Positions 1 through 12,960 of a DNA stretch of 64,000 bases are shown one piece after another. The stretch comes from Montifringilla adamsi (lineage: Eukaryota; Chordata; Aves; Passeriformes; Passeridae). The notes beneath the pieces are model-generated. The model did no database searches. It had not been told where the DNA came from and saw nothing but the letters and a program-made list of their open reading frames with translations. Location: positions 6,623,784-6,687,783 of the forward strand of contig JAGGNK010006559.1 of NCBI GenBank assembly GCA_017590115.1, in the 5' to 3' direction. The position numbers and the translations under genes were made by a program. Position 1 is the first letter of the stretch, and every line of letters begins with the position of its first letter.

Positions 1-1446
1 TCGTGCATGTTAGTATGCAATCTGAGAGTCAAATAGTTCTTTTTCTGTATTTGTCATCCTGCAGCCATTAGGGAGCAGATCTCTTGTGACTGAGATGGGG
101 ACAGGGAGAAATCAAGAGTGAAACTATGCACGTGACTGCACATACTAGTCACTTTTTGGTCCTGGGTGTGCTAACACAGAGCTACTTGTGATCTCTTCAT
201 GAATAGGCTGTCATATGGCTTCACATCTGTGTGGTTTTGCTACCCCTTTTTTCCCTGGAGATGCCATGATTGGAAAAGTTCACACCTTGGAACAGGAACA
301 CACCTCATGGCCAAACAAAATCTGGTATTAATGACATGCAACCAAGGAAGTAAGTGCAAGTAGCAGCCTGAATGGACACACATGCTTTATGCATATCCCT
401 ACTGGAATTTATAACATGATAATTTTTGTTTTAGAAGGTCATGGATATCTAAATCAGAAACCCTATTTCAGAAGTAGTGTTTCTTCACAAGACTGAAGTG
501 CAGTAATGGGATGACTTGAAATTCACTGTAATTTGGGCTTAATTGCTTCAACACTTTCAGGGAGGTTTCTGTTTCCAGGATAAATTTCTGTGTATCTGTT
601 TTGCAGGAAACAGATATGTGAAAACACTCCGCATCTGTGATCACTTCACTGGGCTTTGAAATAAATAGTTTGTTAAAAAAGTAGGAGAGGGGAATTCAGA
701 GTAATTTTTTTCAGGTTATTTCTGGAATAGTGCCTGTTGGATTTTCTCTTTCTGAGTTTGTATTGTGGATAATTCCACTGATGACTATGTGTAGTATTGT
801 ATTGCTATAATAATAATAAAAAAAAGGCTAATAGATAATTAATTAAATATAGATACTGCTGCTACTAGGACTTTGATCTTTATGAACCAGAATATGGGAG
901 ATATTAATCAATACATTCACTATGACTGAAGCATAGAAAGAGACTAGGAGGCAATGTGTGATGGAAAGGAGTGAACTTAGAGAGAGGAAACCAAGGAGGA
1001 TTCCGGTCCAGTGCTGAGTACTTCTGCCCTCTTATTATTTCCTGATCATAGAAGAAGGGTGAAGGAACAGCTGGAGACATAATACATTGTTTGACAAATA
1101 ACAGAACAGCATGAATCACACATCTGATAGCCTGTGTAAATCACAGAAGTTGCCATTTTTATCAGACACTTGAAGGTAGTTTGAGCATAAATCTGATGCA
1201 AGGCAGCAGGGGAAAGCATTTTGTATGATGTCCCTTCAATTAATATCAAATTTATACTATCCTGTTCTAATGCATTTATTCAGTAGAGTTTCCAGAGGCA
1301 CAGCAACTGAAGAGAGTGCAATAAAGGGTGTCCTGTTAGCTGCATTGTTTCCTTTCCTTTTTAGTTGTGTGCATTTTGTCTTTGCTGCAGGAGAAGGAGT
1401 GTTCCTTGAAGGTTTTGCTGTATGTCACTTTTGCAGTGGATTGATG
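1..1446. other. downstream flank, no gene seen
   Basis: AT-rich sequence with stop codons in all frames at short spacing. Short A runs near 800-860. No coding family, RNA gene or clear transposon end was recognised. Confidence 0.6.
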
Positions 1447-1449
1447 GGG

Positions 1450-1465
1450 TTTTTTTTTTTTTTTG

Positions 1466-1498
<33 letters not shown>

Positions 1499-1526
1499 GG
1501 TGGTTTTTTTTTTTTTTTTTTTTTTT
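1450..1526. repeat. compound poly-T tract with GGG interruptions
   Basis: Three T runs (15, 30 and 23 bases) separated by GGG and GGGTGG. Its translation gives meaningless poly-F or poly-K frames. On the other strand it is A-runs broken by CCC, the same pattern seen elsewhere in the window. Confidence 0.95.
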
Positions 1527-3029
1527 GTTTGGGCTGAAGAGAAACCAAACCTTTGGTTCAGGTGGATATTCCAGTAAATTTTCACCCTTTTGACCATTTT
1601 TTGTTGGATTCTCAGCATCTTATTAAAATCTTTACTTTTTAATTTAAAAGTGTCAAACTTGGTTTGTGTCCACTGAAGAGAAACAGTAGTTTCTCAGTAG
1701 AAGTAATCTACTATCATGGATCTGGAGCAGATGGAAAAACTCATGGTCTTTGTCAGGAATCCAGGATGTGCTGTGTTAGTGGCAGAAAGGCTGGCATTTT
1801 GTTACTGTTTTCCATTTTATCTTTGACCAAATGTAAATAATGTGTGAATATGACACAAAATCATTAGATTTAGGCCATGCCCCTGTTGAAAGTTGTGGTA
1901 GATAAAATGGAGTCTTGAATTTCAAATGTACAAACTATTTTTCCACCCTGGAGCAGATTTTTAGGGGCTGTCATTTGTCACCAAACTCTTTTTCTTTTGA
2001 GTGTGGAATTCATACTTCTTCAAGTTAACTAAAAGAAGTTAAGTTAGTGGTGTGGCTCACTAATATAGCACATGCCATATGATACAGAACTATTCAATTT
2101 TGAGACATCTGGGTTAAATGTGAAGTAATTGCTTAAAATAGGAATGCTATGGTCTTTGTCAGTCTTCTAAGTTATTTTTGTGTAGTTATTTGTTTTTGGC
2201 TCTCTTCCTGATTTTCCTAAACTTAATTTCTAAGAAGTTTTTAAAGACGTCGATGTTCCTGATTTCTTATATGAATGGTTGGAAGTATCTGGCAGTGATT
2301 TTCTCTTCAGATGAAGATTTAAGTTGCTCCTAGACAGCTGTGGTATATTTTTGTTCACCTTGTCAATCTCTGTATTATATTTGTCCCTATGGTTCACTTT
2401 GTTTAAGGGATGCCACATTACATATCAACCATGTGAGTTTTACTTCATGGCTTTCAAAGTGTTCTGGGCTTTCTTTGGGTGGATGACTGGCAGCCTGTGG
2501 ACCTTTGGCAAACTCTGATAATCAGGCTTTAATCAAATTGTTTGGAGCAGAAGTCTAGGACAATTCTTGATTATAATCTTGTTACTGCTGGTTGAGCTCT
2601 TTAATATAAATGTCTCAATGGTAGGAATGAGAGGTTCCATGAGGAGCCTGGAATCTGCACATCCCATCTGCGCTGAAGTTAAAATAATCAAAGGGTGAAA
2701 CTTTTGTAACCAGCAGGAGAGGATGAAACATGCTGATAGTCTGTGCACAGATCCATCTGCACCTTAAAAAATCACTGCAGGGAAGGACAAGTAACTAAGG
2801 TAAGGAAATGGCGTTTATTTTTTATTCCTTCAGTGATGCAGATTTTTAAAAAAAATAGTTATGGATGCTTTTATAGCCAATATTGCAATCACAGAGCTAG
2901 AAGCAAATTCTGATCTCTAGTTTCAGATCTGGATCATCAATTGAATGTCCCTGGACTTCATTGTGGGGGAAAAGTTGGAGTCCAGTGTTCTCTGTGCATG
3001 TTAAGCTCTCCCTCCTTCTCTCTCTCCCT

Positions 3030-3032
<3 letters not shown>
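1527..3032. other. downstream flank, no gene seen
   Basis: AT-rich unique-looking sequence. No open frame above about 70 codons and no recognisable repeat family. Confidence 0.55.

Positions 3033-3061
<29 letters not shown>
3033..3061. repeat. (TC)n microsatellite
   Basis: Pure TC dinucleotide run of about 14 units, preceded by a looser pyrimidine-rich stretch from 3,007. Confidence 0.95.
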
Positions 3062-3064
<3 letters not shown>

Positions 3065-3435
3065 GTTAATGTATTTGCCTACAAATAGAATGCAGCAGAT
3101 CCTCAGCTGTGCAAGGTGCACTGCCTTGAGGCAGCCAACTGTACCCACTGGCCAAAATTCCTGCATTGAAGGATTGCAAACTTTTGGCTTTCCACCCTTT
3201 CTCTCAGACAGGCCTCCATGGCAGGCAAAGGCTGGACTGAGACTTCTGTATGTGTTTACCAGCTACAGACTCCCTCTCTTAGGAGGAAGATACTCGCTTT
3301 CTTCTTCTGTCAGGATTTCTAAGTGCTGGTTCATGCTTGCCAAGGCACTGAGTGGAAGAGACAGGTGGACAGAGAGATTGAGGCCACAGATGAGCTGGAG
3401 GTTGAAACAACATCTATCATTTGTCAAGGTCATTA

Positions 3436-3543
3436 ATTTCCAGGCAGATTGTCTTTGAGCTTCATGGGGCTGTTTGAGTTATTATTATTTGAGTTAATAA
3501 CTCAAACAGCCCCATGAAGCTCAAAGACAATCTGCCTGGAAAT
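3436..3543. repeat. perfect 49-bp inverted repeat with 10-nt loop
   Basis: Left arm 3,436-3,484 and right arm 3,495-3,543 are exact reverse complements over 49 bp, with a 10-nt spacer (ttatttgagt). Pairing stops abruptly on the outside (A at 3,435 against G at 3,544). DNA or RNA from this site would form a long uninterrupted hairpin. Origin unknown: template-switch mutation or assembly artefact are both possible. Confidence 0.97.
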
Positions 3544-4243
3544 GCAGCATTTTCCAAAGCTGAAGGATCCACAGCATAATAGTATGCAGAAACCTCACAG
3601 TGCCATAATATGAAAAATAGTTGTCTCTAAATACTACTACAGTATGGATTTAAAGTAGGAATTTGATGCTGTTTAGACTAATTGCTGGACTGGTTAGCCT
3701 TCCATCATCACTTCTGGTTCTGCTACATGCCTTGGTTAAGCTTTTCGCTTCTGTCATGAGAATTTATTGTCACACATTGTGGTCATGGCCCTGTTACACT
3801 CACTGATCCTGTACCAGCTTGCTCTCCTTCTATTTGTTACTTAGAAATAACCATGTTTCATTCTGTTGGTCTAACAGACTGTTAATTAGACAGTTCCTAA
3901 GCTGTAATGCCAGGTAGGAATAAATCTGCTGGACAGTAATGTTGCTGTCTTCAGTTACAGTGAGTGGGTAACCTCAGTTCAACAGCATTTGTATTCTGCC
4001 TTTAGCAAAACCAGTGCTAAATGAAGAGTTCTGGAAAAGTATAAACATACCTGAAGTACTGGCATTCAGAAATGTGGAAAAACCTCTGAACATTATGCAT
4101 TGAAAGCTTTAGCACAAATCTGATATACTGTCTATTACAGTCAGTCCTTTGTTAATTGCTGGCATTTAAATACTCATAAGACCTGGTGTCTGACATTTGT
4201 TGGCTTCCTACCCTCCCTGCTTCCTTCTTTTATCCCCATCCTC
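3544..4243. other. downstream flank, no gene seen
   Basis: AT-rich sequence following the inverted repeat; nothing recognisable. Confidence 0.55.
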
Positions 4244-4244
4244 C

Positions 4245-4279
4245 AAAAAAAAAAAAAGGAAAAAAAAAAAAAAGAAAAA
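4245..4279. repeat. poly-A tract with GG and G interruptions
   Basis: A13, GG, A13, G, A5 on the plus strand. May be the tail of an old retroposed copy, but no body was recognised upstream. Confidence 0.9.
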
Positions 4280-7200
4280 CAAAGCACATTAGTTGTCTAG
4301 CTTATATGACAATCTCATAGATTACCATGGTGGAGTTTTCCAGCTGCCTGTGACCTGCTGGGTATTTTTTGGGGAAAAAAAATTCTAAGAGTTTCATGTC
4401 TTAATATGAATGATTCTCCATCCTAAAGTCTGGACTGGATTGATTATTCCCCAGTTTAAAATATTTTCCTCTTTTATTCCAAGAGTAGTAACATAAACCT
4501 AATCCCAGGGAACCTGCCACTCAAAATGCAGTTAGCTTTGGAGAGATAACATAATTGGAGAGAGAAGCTGGCAATTCACCCATGATTTCAAAATGTTATT
4601 GGTCTCTGATCACCAGACTAAATGGAAGCCAGGTTCATTTCAGGAGTGACTTACTAACCAAGAATGGAGTTAATTTTAATGGAGAACATTAGAAAAACTG
4701 TTCAGCCAATGCTAGTGTTGCTGTTGTGTCTTCAGTGTGTTAAGAAGAATTGTAAAACCATATACACATTGCTGCCCCAAGGTCAGAAATTTCTGTGAAC
4801 TTGCAACCCAAAGCTGTGCAGCACAGGAGAACCAACTTGTACCTTATAACCCATGAAAGAGGAAGGATGCTTATCAGAAATAATCTTGCTTCTGCCTTTA
4901 CTTTTTATCCTGGCTCATTTAGTTTCATCTTCTGAGACATGCATTTATAATGTTTTAGGTGCTTTAAACTGGGAGTGATGTTTGAGAAGTAATCCAGCCA
5001 CAATGAGGACAGGGCAGCTAGGAACACAGTCTCCTCCAGACTTTCTCTTTTGAGGTGAGAGATGTACCATTCAAGTTAATCCATCTACTTCAGGTAAAGC
5101 TGCAAATAATGGAAAAAGGATGACCCACAGAAATTGGGAGATCATGTTATGGTGGTTTCTCTGATATAAAGTATGAGCTCATGAGACTGACTGGTCCTTT
5201 TCTTTTGCTCACCCACTTCATTTCACTTCTCTTCAGCCCCTGAAATCAAGGCAGAATATTGTGAGAAACTGAATTCCTCATATGGGGCAGCTGAAGAAGT
5301 CAAGCATCTGATAGTAATTGGTTAGTAAATTAAATTTTAACAACCTAGAGTTTGCATGCAGTCCAGTCCTGCTCCCCTAATATAAATCACTCAGATTTTC
5401 AAATATGAAACACATGTTTTCTGTCTGACCCTGTCTTTCATGGAGCAGTGGAGATTGCAAATGCAGATGCTCAGGTTTGTCTGCTTTCTTGGCTGCTGAG
5501 GCCATAAATGGCAGCTTTGCTCTCGGAGCGCACGTGACATTGGCATTGCTCGGCGCACTGGAGAACAGATACAGCTTCAGGCAGTCAAGCTGAGCTGGAC
5601 CCTGCTCAAACACTTTCGCTCCCTTTAGGCCTTGTTCACCCAAGGTGGGACTGTGACCTGGGATCGCAGGCTCAGCCTCTCTCCCCTTCCTGGCCTGGGA
5701 AGGAGGTGGTGCCAGCTGCCCCTGTGATGTGCCTGACAGCAGAAGGCTGGCAGTCACCTGCCCTCTCTGCCTGCAGCAAAGTGCAGACTTTTCCCCTTTC
5801 CTAGCTGTTCTGGCTTAAACCCAACAGCCATGGAGCACTATGGCTCAGCTGGTCCCTGACAGCTTTCCCCAAGCTTGTTCCCTGGAGCCACAAGCTCCAA
5901 CACCCACTTGGGCACTGTCACAAGTGCTCACCCTTTTCCCAGAGGTGTTCAATGGACCTGCCCAGTCAGTTTTCCCTTTGATGACCAAAGCCCTTGTGCT
6001 GTTATTTCCCAGGAGGAAGCTGGGGCTCCCTGCATACCATTTCTTCCCTCTTTCTCCTCAGAAGGACATGTCCCAGTCTGACACCTAATTTTAAGCACTG
6101 CTATTCTGGAGCTGAAGGGGAAACTGCATGTTTAAAGCTTCAGATCTGCTCTGACTACAGTCAGTGGGAATTTTCCTGTGTAGGTGCTAAGTGTTATTCA
6201 GGGTAAGCAAAACTTGGCCTGTTAGTTGTATTTTTTTTTCCATTATAAATCAAATCCTCTCTTTAATTTTTGCTTGAAATCTTTCCTCCTAGAGAGGCAT
6301 TTCCTGTAGCTATAACATAACTATGAAGTATTCCAGCCATGAGAGCTTGAAAATAGTTTTCTTCCTTTCTAGGTGTTTCTTAGGGAATCTGACTTCGTCT
6401 AAGGCCTCTGTGATTTACTGATGTATTTTGACCCATAAAGTGATGTTGCTGATTGTTGGCAGAGCAAATGGATTTGGTCCTGAGGGCAGCTTAGTAGTCT
6501 GAAGGGTTAAAAAAAGTTTCTGATGAATGCACATGTTTTAATGCCCATGTTTCACTGCTCCCTAGGGCTTAATAGGACAGCTTGAAAAATTAAAGTCCTG
6601 TTCTTGAATTTCCTTATACCACCAAAATAAAGCAAGCCTTGGCTTCAGGGGAAGCTGGGGTTTGCCTTCCTTCCCTCAGATGTGTTACAGCACTAGGAAG
6701 GGCCACTGTGGGACTCTCCTTCAAGGAAAGGATGGTAGACCTCCCCATTTTCAGCCACACTGACCCATCAGTGTGTCGGTGATCTGTAAGACCCTGTGCT
6801 GGAGTCTGGGCGAGGAAATAGAGGCAGTGGGGATGAAGTGAATAAGAACCAGAGAAATAAAAATGTGCAGAGGCCAAAGGCTGGAGCAGGGCCATCATTT
6901 CAACTTTTTGCTTTGAGGAGACAACGTTCTTAAATAATCTCTGAGAACTCCTATTGCCTCCTGTCCACACCTGTGAAGAGGATGGGACACATCAGTGGGA
7001 TAAACAGTCAGTACCAAGGTTCTAGCACTGATGTCATGTGTGATTTGGGTATTTTACAGTGATCTAGCTCTAGCCTGGTCCTGTGCATCATCTTCTGTCC
7101 TTCTCCATGACCGCCCCACCACATCTCCCCTGAAGGAAAAGGGCTGAAGACAAAAGGAATCTGGTCCCATGGACTGAATTGCCTGTAAGAAGTTATAGCA

Positions 7201-8368
7201 TATTTAATATGCACCTGCAGAGTACCCTCTGCATTAGATTCAAAGGGAAGGGATTTGGACAATGTGCTACAAAACCATTTCATTACACAAGTTAGAGTTT
7301 GGTAAGAAGGATCTGCTTGGGAAGCTGCCCTCAGGCCTGCTCTGCAGATCCAAACTACAGTGCTTCTGCTGCGGGCACGCCACTAACAGGAAAACAGACA
7401 TTTACATTTCACTGCAAAGAGGAATCCCCAGAGAGCCCTGTGATACCTTCACAGTAAGCAACACTTAACCAGATTTTCTTCTAAAAGTATCTCATAGCCA
7501 TGTAATATCTGGAGAATTATTTTGAGGTGGGAAGGAATCCTTTAAAGCACTTTTGTTTAGTTGCACAAAAGAATTTAGTCATGTGACCAACACTACAGTC
7601 TGTAATTCAGAATTGCTTTGGATGTTCACTGATCATCTTAAATCTTAGTTACATTACTGATCTTCAAATCTTTCTGATTACATGAAACACGTGAAGCTGC
7701 CTTTGTGCAGACTTCTCTCATCAGCCTTATACTCTTTCAATGCCTGCTTTCTTGTACAGGATCTTCAGCATCTTTTTTTTGTGTGTAGTTAGAACTTTTT
7801 TATTATTATTTTTAGAGTCTAGGGTTCTAATTTCCAAGCTGATGAAGTCCTTATCAATGTTAAATGACCCTTAGGTCAAGTATATGATAAAGGTGGAAAT
7901 TAAGTTTTCACCTACTGAAAGTTTTTATTGAAAATGTTTTAGCAAAACATCCCTGCACTAGTGACTTAATACAGACAGTGTGTGCTGATGTCATGAATAT
8001 ATCTTGTAATGTAAGAGTCCCTTTCCACTCATTTAGGGACATGACTATGCAGTCATTTCTATTAGAGGGCTGCAGTGCATGTAGATTGTAGTTTCATGTA
8101 GGAAGCTAAATTGATGTACTTTATTCTCCAGAATAACAGGCTTATTTTATTTGAGATGATGTCTTTATCTCTTGTTTTAGGCTTTTGAACCTGGAGATGT
8201 TAGTCACTACAGCCTATTATTGTAAAAACTAAAAGATAAACCTTCTGTTTGTTGACAAGCTCCTGCATTTCAGTATCATTTGTATTTGTGTGTTCCTACT
8301 GTCTGGAGGTGGTTTCTAGTTCTGCATTAAATTAAAGTAACAACATTGGAATGATTTCTTTAGGGTTT

Positions 8369-8370
<2 letters not shown>
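4280..8370. other. downstream flank, no gene seen
   Basis: No coding or RNA gene recognised. A local CpG cluster occurs at about 5,520-5,560 with an E-box CACGTG at 5,532-5,537. The 126-codon minus-strand frame at 5,377-5,757 overlaps this GC-richer patch and has no family resemblance or splice context. Confidence 0.5.

Positions 8371-8403
<33 letters not shown>
8371..8403. repeat. poly-T (33 nt)
   Basis: Uninterrupted T33 on the plus strand. Confidence 0.97.
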
Positions 8404-10454
8404 CCCTGTTTTCCTCTGAGGGAAAATGTGTTAACAGCAGTCTTGGTTATGATGTGACCAAGAACATGGCAGCACTCTCCAGTGAAATTCCCATTTGCTG
8501 TGATGTTTGCAACCAAGTATTCTTTTATCCTATATTGTGCAGAGACACGAGGCTGATGAAAACAGACCTGCAATCCATCAGTTCTGAGCTGTACTGCAGC
8601 CTCTCACTATTTTACAGTCTGCCTTCATCACCCTGCTTCAGCTGACTTCTTTTAAGCCAAGCATCATATTCTTTTATTCAGCAAGCAAGCCCTTCCTAGC
8701 AGCTGCAGTGCCTCCTCTTAAACCTGAGGCCATCTGGAAAGTTGGCTGCTGTGCTTGCTTGGTCCAAGACTTCGCTGATCTGCTCTGCACTGTGTTTGGT
8801 TGTAGAGGTCTCATGACTCTCTCCAGCTGGACTGTGGCAGGGCTGAATCATGCTGGAGGAGAGGCCATGGTGCCTTCCTTGCATGGCAGAGATCCGTAGC
8901 TGTTTCTGTGCACTAACTGACAGGGAAGAAGGGGAGCAGGTCTGATGGGAGATTTTGGAGTTTTGCTTTTGTGTAGAGTCCTTCTTACTGCTTTGTGGCC
9001 ACCAGAAGCTGTAGGGCTGGGATGGCTCTTCACAGGCTTGTGGAGTTGACCTTGGAGACTGAATTTTTTGCTTGTATTAATGAGTGATCTCTGTGTCTCT
9101 GTGGTAGCTGCAGCTTTTGGAAAAGTAGCAGATGTGGGACTCTGCAAGCTTGCAATCATCCAGTGTATTACCTGGATCTTGCTTTGCTGGTCTGGGTAGA
9201 ACCAGCTGTTTGCTAACTGCTGCTGTCACAGGTCACTGGAGCAGGGACTGCTCTAAGAGCTCCTGTTTGGGATTCTCCCAACAAAAGGTGACAGCTACCA
9301 AGTAGACTCAGCCCATCCACAATATTCTTAAGTGTGTCCTAAGCAATCTGCCTTGAGAGAACCTCTGAGTTTGGTTTCTTTTAATCACAAATTACTTAAA
9401 GGTCTGCTTTTGCTGAAAAAACCTGATACTGAAAACCTGCTAATGTAACCAGTAGAGTATCTGTTCAATGTATATGGTTGTATGTAAAATATACAAATGT
9501 ATGCATTGCATTAGCTGATGCAACAATTACTTAATGCAGGATCACTCCTCTATGCCATGGGATGACGCATATGAGTAAGTTTTAATAGTGGTTTTTTTCC
9601 AGCTGTGCTACATGGCTGTGAATCTTCTTGTTTCCTGGTTGCTACATACAGTGACTAATGAGGGGGACTGCACAGATTCTGCTACAAAGGCAACTCTTTG
9701 GAGGGGGATTTCACTGCTGAAGGCTCCCATATTGTTGCCTTTCTTCCTAATTAAGACTGCTGTTAACACTTCTTCCCTGTAAGAAGTGAAATTTAAATCT
9801 GAAGTGACACTTCCCCACTACCCCTCCAATTTATCTGAGAGCTCAAGGTTCCTACAGCAAATGTGGTTTTCTCCTGTAAGCACCTTGAGGCCCAGCAAGC
9901 TGCTTATGGCCACAGCTGAGCTGGGGTCAGCCATCCTGCTGTGACAGCAGCAAATTCCACTAGTCCTCCAGTGCTCTTCTCTCTATGTTGTATAATTATT
10001 CATCTGTCTAAACTTATATGTATTTTCCCCTTTTTATTCCAGCCCCTGGGGATTTAGGGAGTTAAATTTTATTTATTGTCAGTCCAATTGTCTGAAAATT
10101 CTTTGAGTGTGAACGGGGAAATCCCTGGGAGAGGGCTGGAGGTCTTCCAAACTCGTAAGACCTGGAGATCTTAGGGCGGTCTTGCACAGTTTTTCATTGT
10201 GCATTTCTCTGCCAGATCAGCTCTAAAACAGAATACAGATCCTTGTGATGAAAGCTGAAGAAGGCTGAATGCTAAAGAAAATATAACAGCTGCTGGAATG
10301 TGCAAATGTGCAGTCAAAGCAGTACCTGACAGTGGAGAGAGATCCAAAATACAGAAGTTCATGGGCTAAAACTCACTGAAATATCAATTATCAGACTGTA
10401 ATTGTGCAGTTCTTCAGAGCTGCTTCTTCAGAGGTGCTTGTATGAAGCTTGTGG
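8404..10454. other. downstream flank, no gene seen
   Basis: Mixed-composition sequence. Overlapping frames of 60-100 codons on both strands near 8,700-9,160 have no family match and no codon-like pattern I can defend. Confidence 0.5.
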
Positions 10455-10745
10455 TGAAGTGGGAGTCAGTCTCTTCTCCCAGGTAACAGGTGACTGGACA
10501 AGAGAAAACAGTCTCAAGTTGTGCCAGGGGAAGCTTAGATTAGATATTAGGAAAAATTAGGGTTGTCAGGCACTGGAATAGGATGCCCAAGGAAGTGGTG
10601 GAGTCATCATCCCTGGAAGTGTTCAATGTGTAGTTATGGCCCTTGGGGACATGGTTTTGTGGTGGATTTGGCAGTTCTGGGTTAATGGTTGGACTTGACG
10701 ATAGTAAAGGTCTTTCCCATACTAACTGGTTTTATGATTCTATGA
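10455..10745 (+). mobile_element. CR1 LINE 3' fragment, sense on plus strand
   Basis: Typical avian CR1 3' tail: gtctcttctcccaggtaaca, then cctcaagttgtgccagggga-like text, a ggcactggaa...ggatgcccaa block, and the end gattctatga. Truncated at the 5' side, as is usual for CR1. A small internal gap replaces the usual tttcttcact segment near 10,560. Diverged, so old and inactive. Confidence 0.93.
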
Positions 10746-12319
10746 CAGGACTTTGAAAATGAAATCTTTTTATAACCTTCTCAAATCTGCAATCATTTTT
10801 TGCCTTTCAAGAGTACTGGTTTGTGCCATTGCCTTCTGATCTTAGCTGATTCCATTCCTCTACCCTTTCTTTGTCTTTCCTTCTGCGTGTGCATGTCTCG
10901 TGCTGCCATGGATTGGTGTGTTTTATAGGAAGGTCTGACTGTTGCTTGGATCACTTTCCCTGTTTTCCCTACAAGACGATGCCGACTGCTTCATGCAGGC
11001 ATTGGGCTAACCTGCCCAATGTTCGGTTGGATTTAGCTAGGACCAGCTCTACTATTTCACCTTCACATGAGCCTTTCTGATCTTTTTTAATCTCACTTAG
11101 AGCATGACAGCTGCAAATAAACAGTTTGCTAGTAGTGAGCACACAGACTTGTTGGCTCTGAGAGTAAGCCTGAAAGTTAAGTAAAGCCAGGAGAATGGGC
11201 AACTAACTGCCTCTACTAGCCCTGGAAAAATACTTGTCCAAAAAGGAGATCTGGGCCTCTCTTCTCAGTCACAGCCTTTTTGTTAAGATCCTAGAAATCC
11301 AGGGAGTGATTTCTAACTCAGCTGGGTGATCTCTGGGATCCCCTTGAAAATAAAGACACATCATCCAGCAATGTCTACTTTCCCTGTTGCTTGCTCATTC
11401 CTCTTTTGGGGAGTTGTCTGCCTTCAGAATGCTGAAGATTTGCTTTTCTCCTAGTTATTGCAATACATCCATAAATAATCATTTTCCTCTCTAAATTGCA
11501 TTTAATTATTCTGTCAAGGTTATTTCAAGAGCATGCAGCCATCACAGGTAAAATCCATATCCACCTTTCCCTCTGCCTCCCTCTAACATCTCCTTCTTGT
11601 TCAATTAGGAAAGTTATCTCTGGTTTGGAGAGGCTGTATCTGCCTCCCAGCAAGAGACAGACAGCTTTACCTAGGCAGGGATCTGCTTGCCTTGAAATGT
11701 TACCTCTTCATTTCACTTGTAATTCAGAGGTAATTTCTGCCTTATGTAACTCAAGTAGCAGAGCAGAAAGGTTGTTTTGCATGACTCACACGTTCCACAT
11801 TTTCTGTAAACTTTATTTTCTGTGTGGCATTTGCCTGATGTGATGAAATCACTGTTTACCTGATGCAATTTTTTTGTCCCAGTGGTGCAAAGCTGTAAAG
11901 ACAATCTAACCTTCAACAACTGAGGTTCAGACGCTGCTGCAGCACATGGTATTTATAATCCTACCACTTGATTAGGTGCTGAATGGTGTCTGGAGAGGCC
12001 AATGTGCTAATTCAGTAAACTTGAATGGCTCTGTTTGAGAAAAGAGAAAAAAATAACTAAAAAATGAGAAATTACATCATAGACCTGCTCCCTAAAATCC
12101 ATTTCTGTTCAGGGTCTTCCACCTGTGTTAGATACTTTAAATAAGCAGCCTTCATGCTTTCAAACAATGTGATGAGAACCAGTGCCATAACAGCCTCCAA
12201 AGAGTTTTTTAGGAGTCTTGGTCTTGCTTTTGATGGCCACTGCCGATACTGAAGATGTGAAGAGAGAGAAATTCTTGATGTGCTGTGCAATCGTGTAACC
12301 TACTTAATTATACTTCACC
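10746..12319. other. downstream flank, no gene seen
   Basis: No recognisable gene or repeat. The 115-codon plus frame at 11,496-11,843 is not similar to anything I know. Confidence 0.5.
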
Positions 12320-12960
12320 CTCCCCGTGTCAATTCGGAGGAGGCTCCCGTGTTTCTTGCAGTGATGCTGTGTCTGGGTGCTCAGAGGAGGGCCCTGGCAG
12401 GCGCAGGAGTGTCGCAGCTTTGGCGGTGGTGGCAGTGCAGAGGGGGGCGGAGGAGGCTCCTGGCAGGCGCAGGAGGCAGCTCCCCTCTGCCAGCCCCCTC
12501 CCCACCGCCCACACCGGCATGTCTAGACTGCCGCCCTGCACGGGGCAAGCACTCTGAGCTCAGCCCTTTCAAGTCAAGGAAAGCTCCCCTTGCGGGAATT
12601 TCGCCTCAGAGACGAATGTGGGCTTAAGCATCCAGTGGGTTTATAAGCCCTTTATATCCCTAGGCTGTCCGTGCCTGCATTTTGCTGGCTCAAGGCCCTG
12701 AGCGGGTCAGTGCTTTGGGACATTATTGCTACTGGCTGGCAGCTGGACAGCTTGTGTCTCACAAAGAAATTTCTCTGCCATTTCAGACCTGGTTTTCTTC
12801 TGACCTGGGGTGAGACGCACAGCTCCGAAGAGTTTTATGGGACAGGCATGCCATAAAAAGTTGACAGCCAAAAATAACTTTTCCCCGCTCCCTCTTTTCA
12901 CATCCCACCTTCCAAGCCAATATTCACGAAGGGCGGGGAAAGCAAGGGAGAGGCAAGAGA
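12320..12960. promoter_or_regulatory. GC- and CpG-rich patch, possible CpG island
   Basis: From about 12,320 to 12,620 the sequence is strongly GC-rich with roughly 16 CpG dinucleotides by eye, in a flank that is otherwise AT-rich and CpG-poor. Further CpGs continue to about 12,945. It contains an imperfect duplication (ctggcaggcgcaggag at about 12,393 and 12,459). No coding frame is credible. It could be a promoter or enhancer of an unannotated transcript, or just a GC-rich relic. Confidence 0.4.

Noticed and set aside
1225..1618. Open frames over the poly-T tract on both strands
   Set aside because: Length comes from homopolymers read as poly-Phe or poly-Lys.
2961..3458. 165-codon plus-strand open frame
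   Set aside because: It starts near and runs through the TC microsatellite and ends in the inverted repeat; no family resemblance, splice context or conserved motif.
5377..5757. 126-codon minus-strand open frame
   Set aside because: Falls in a GC-richer patch where stops are rarer; no recognised domain.
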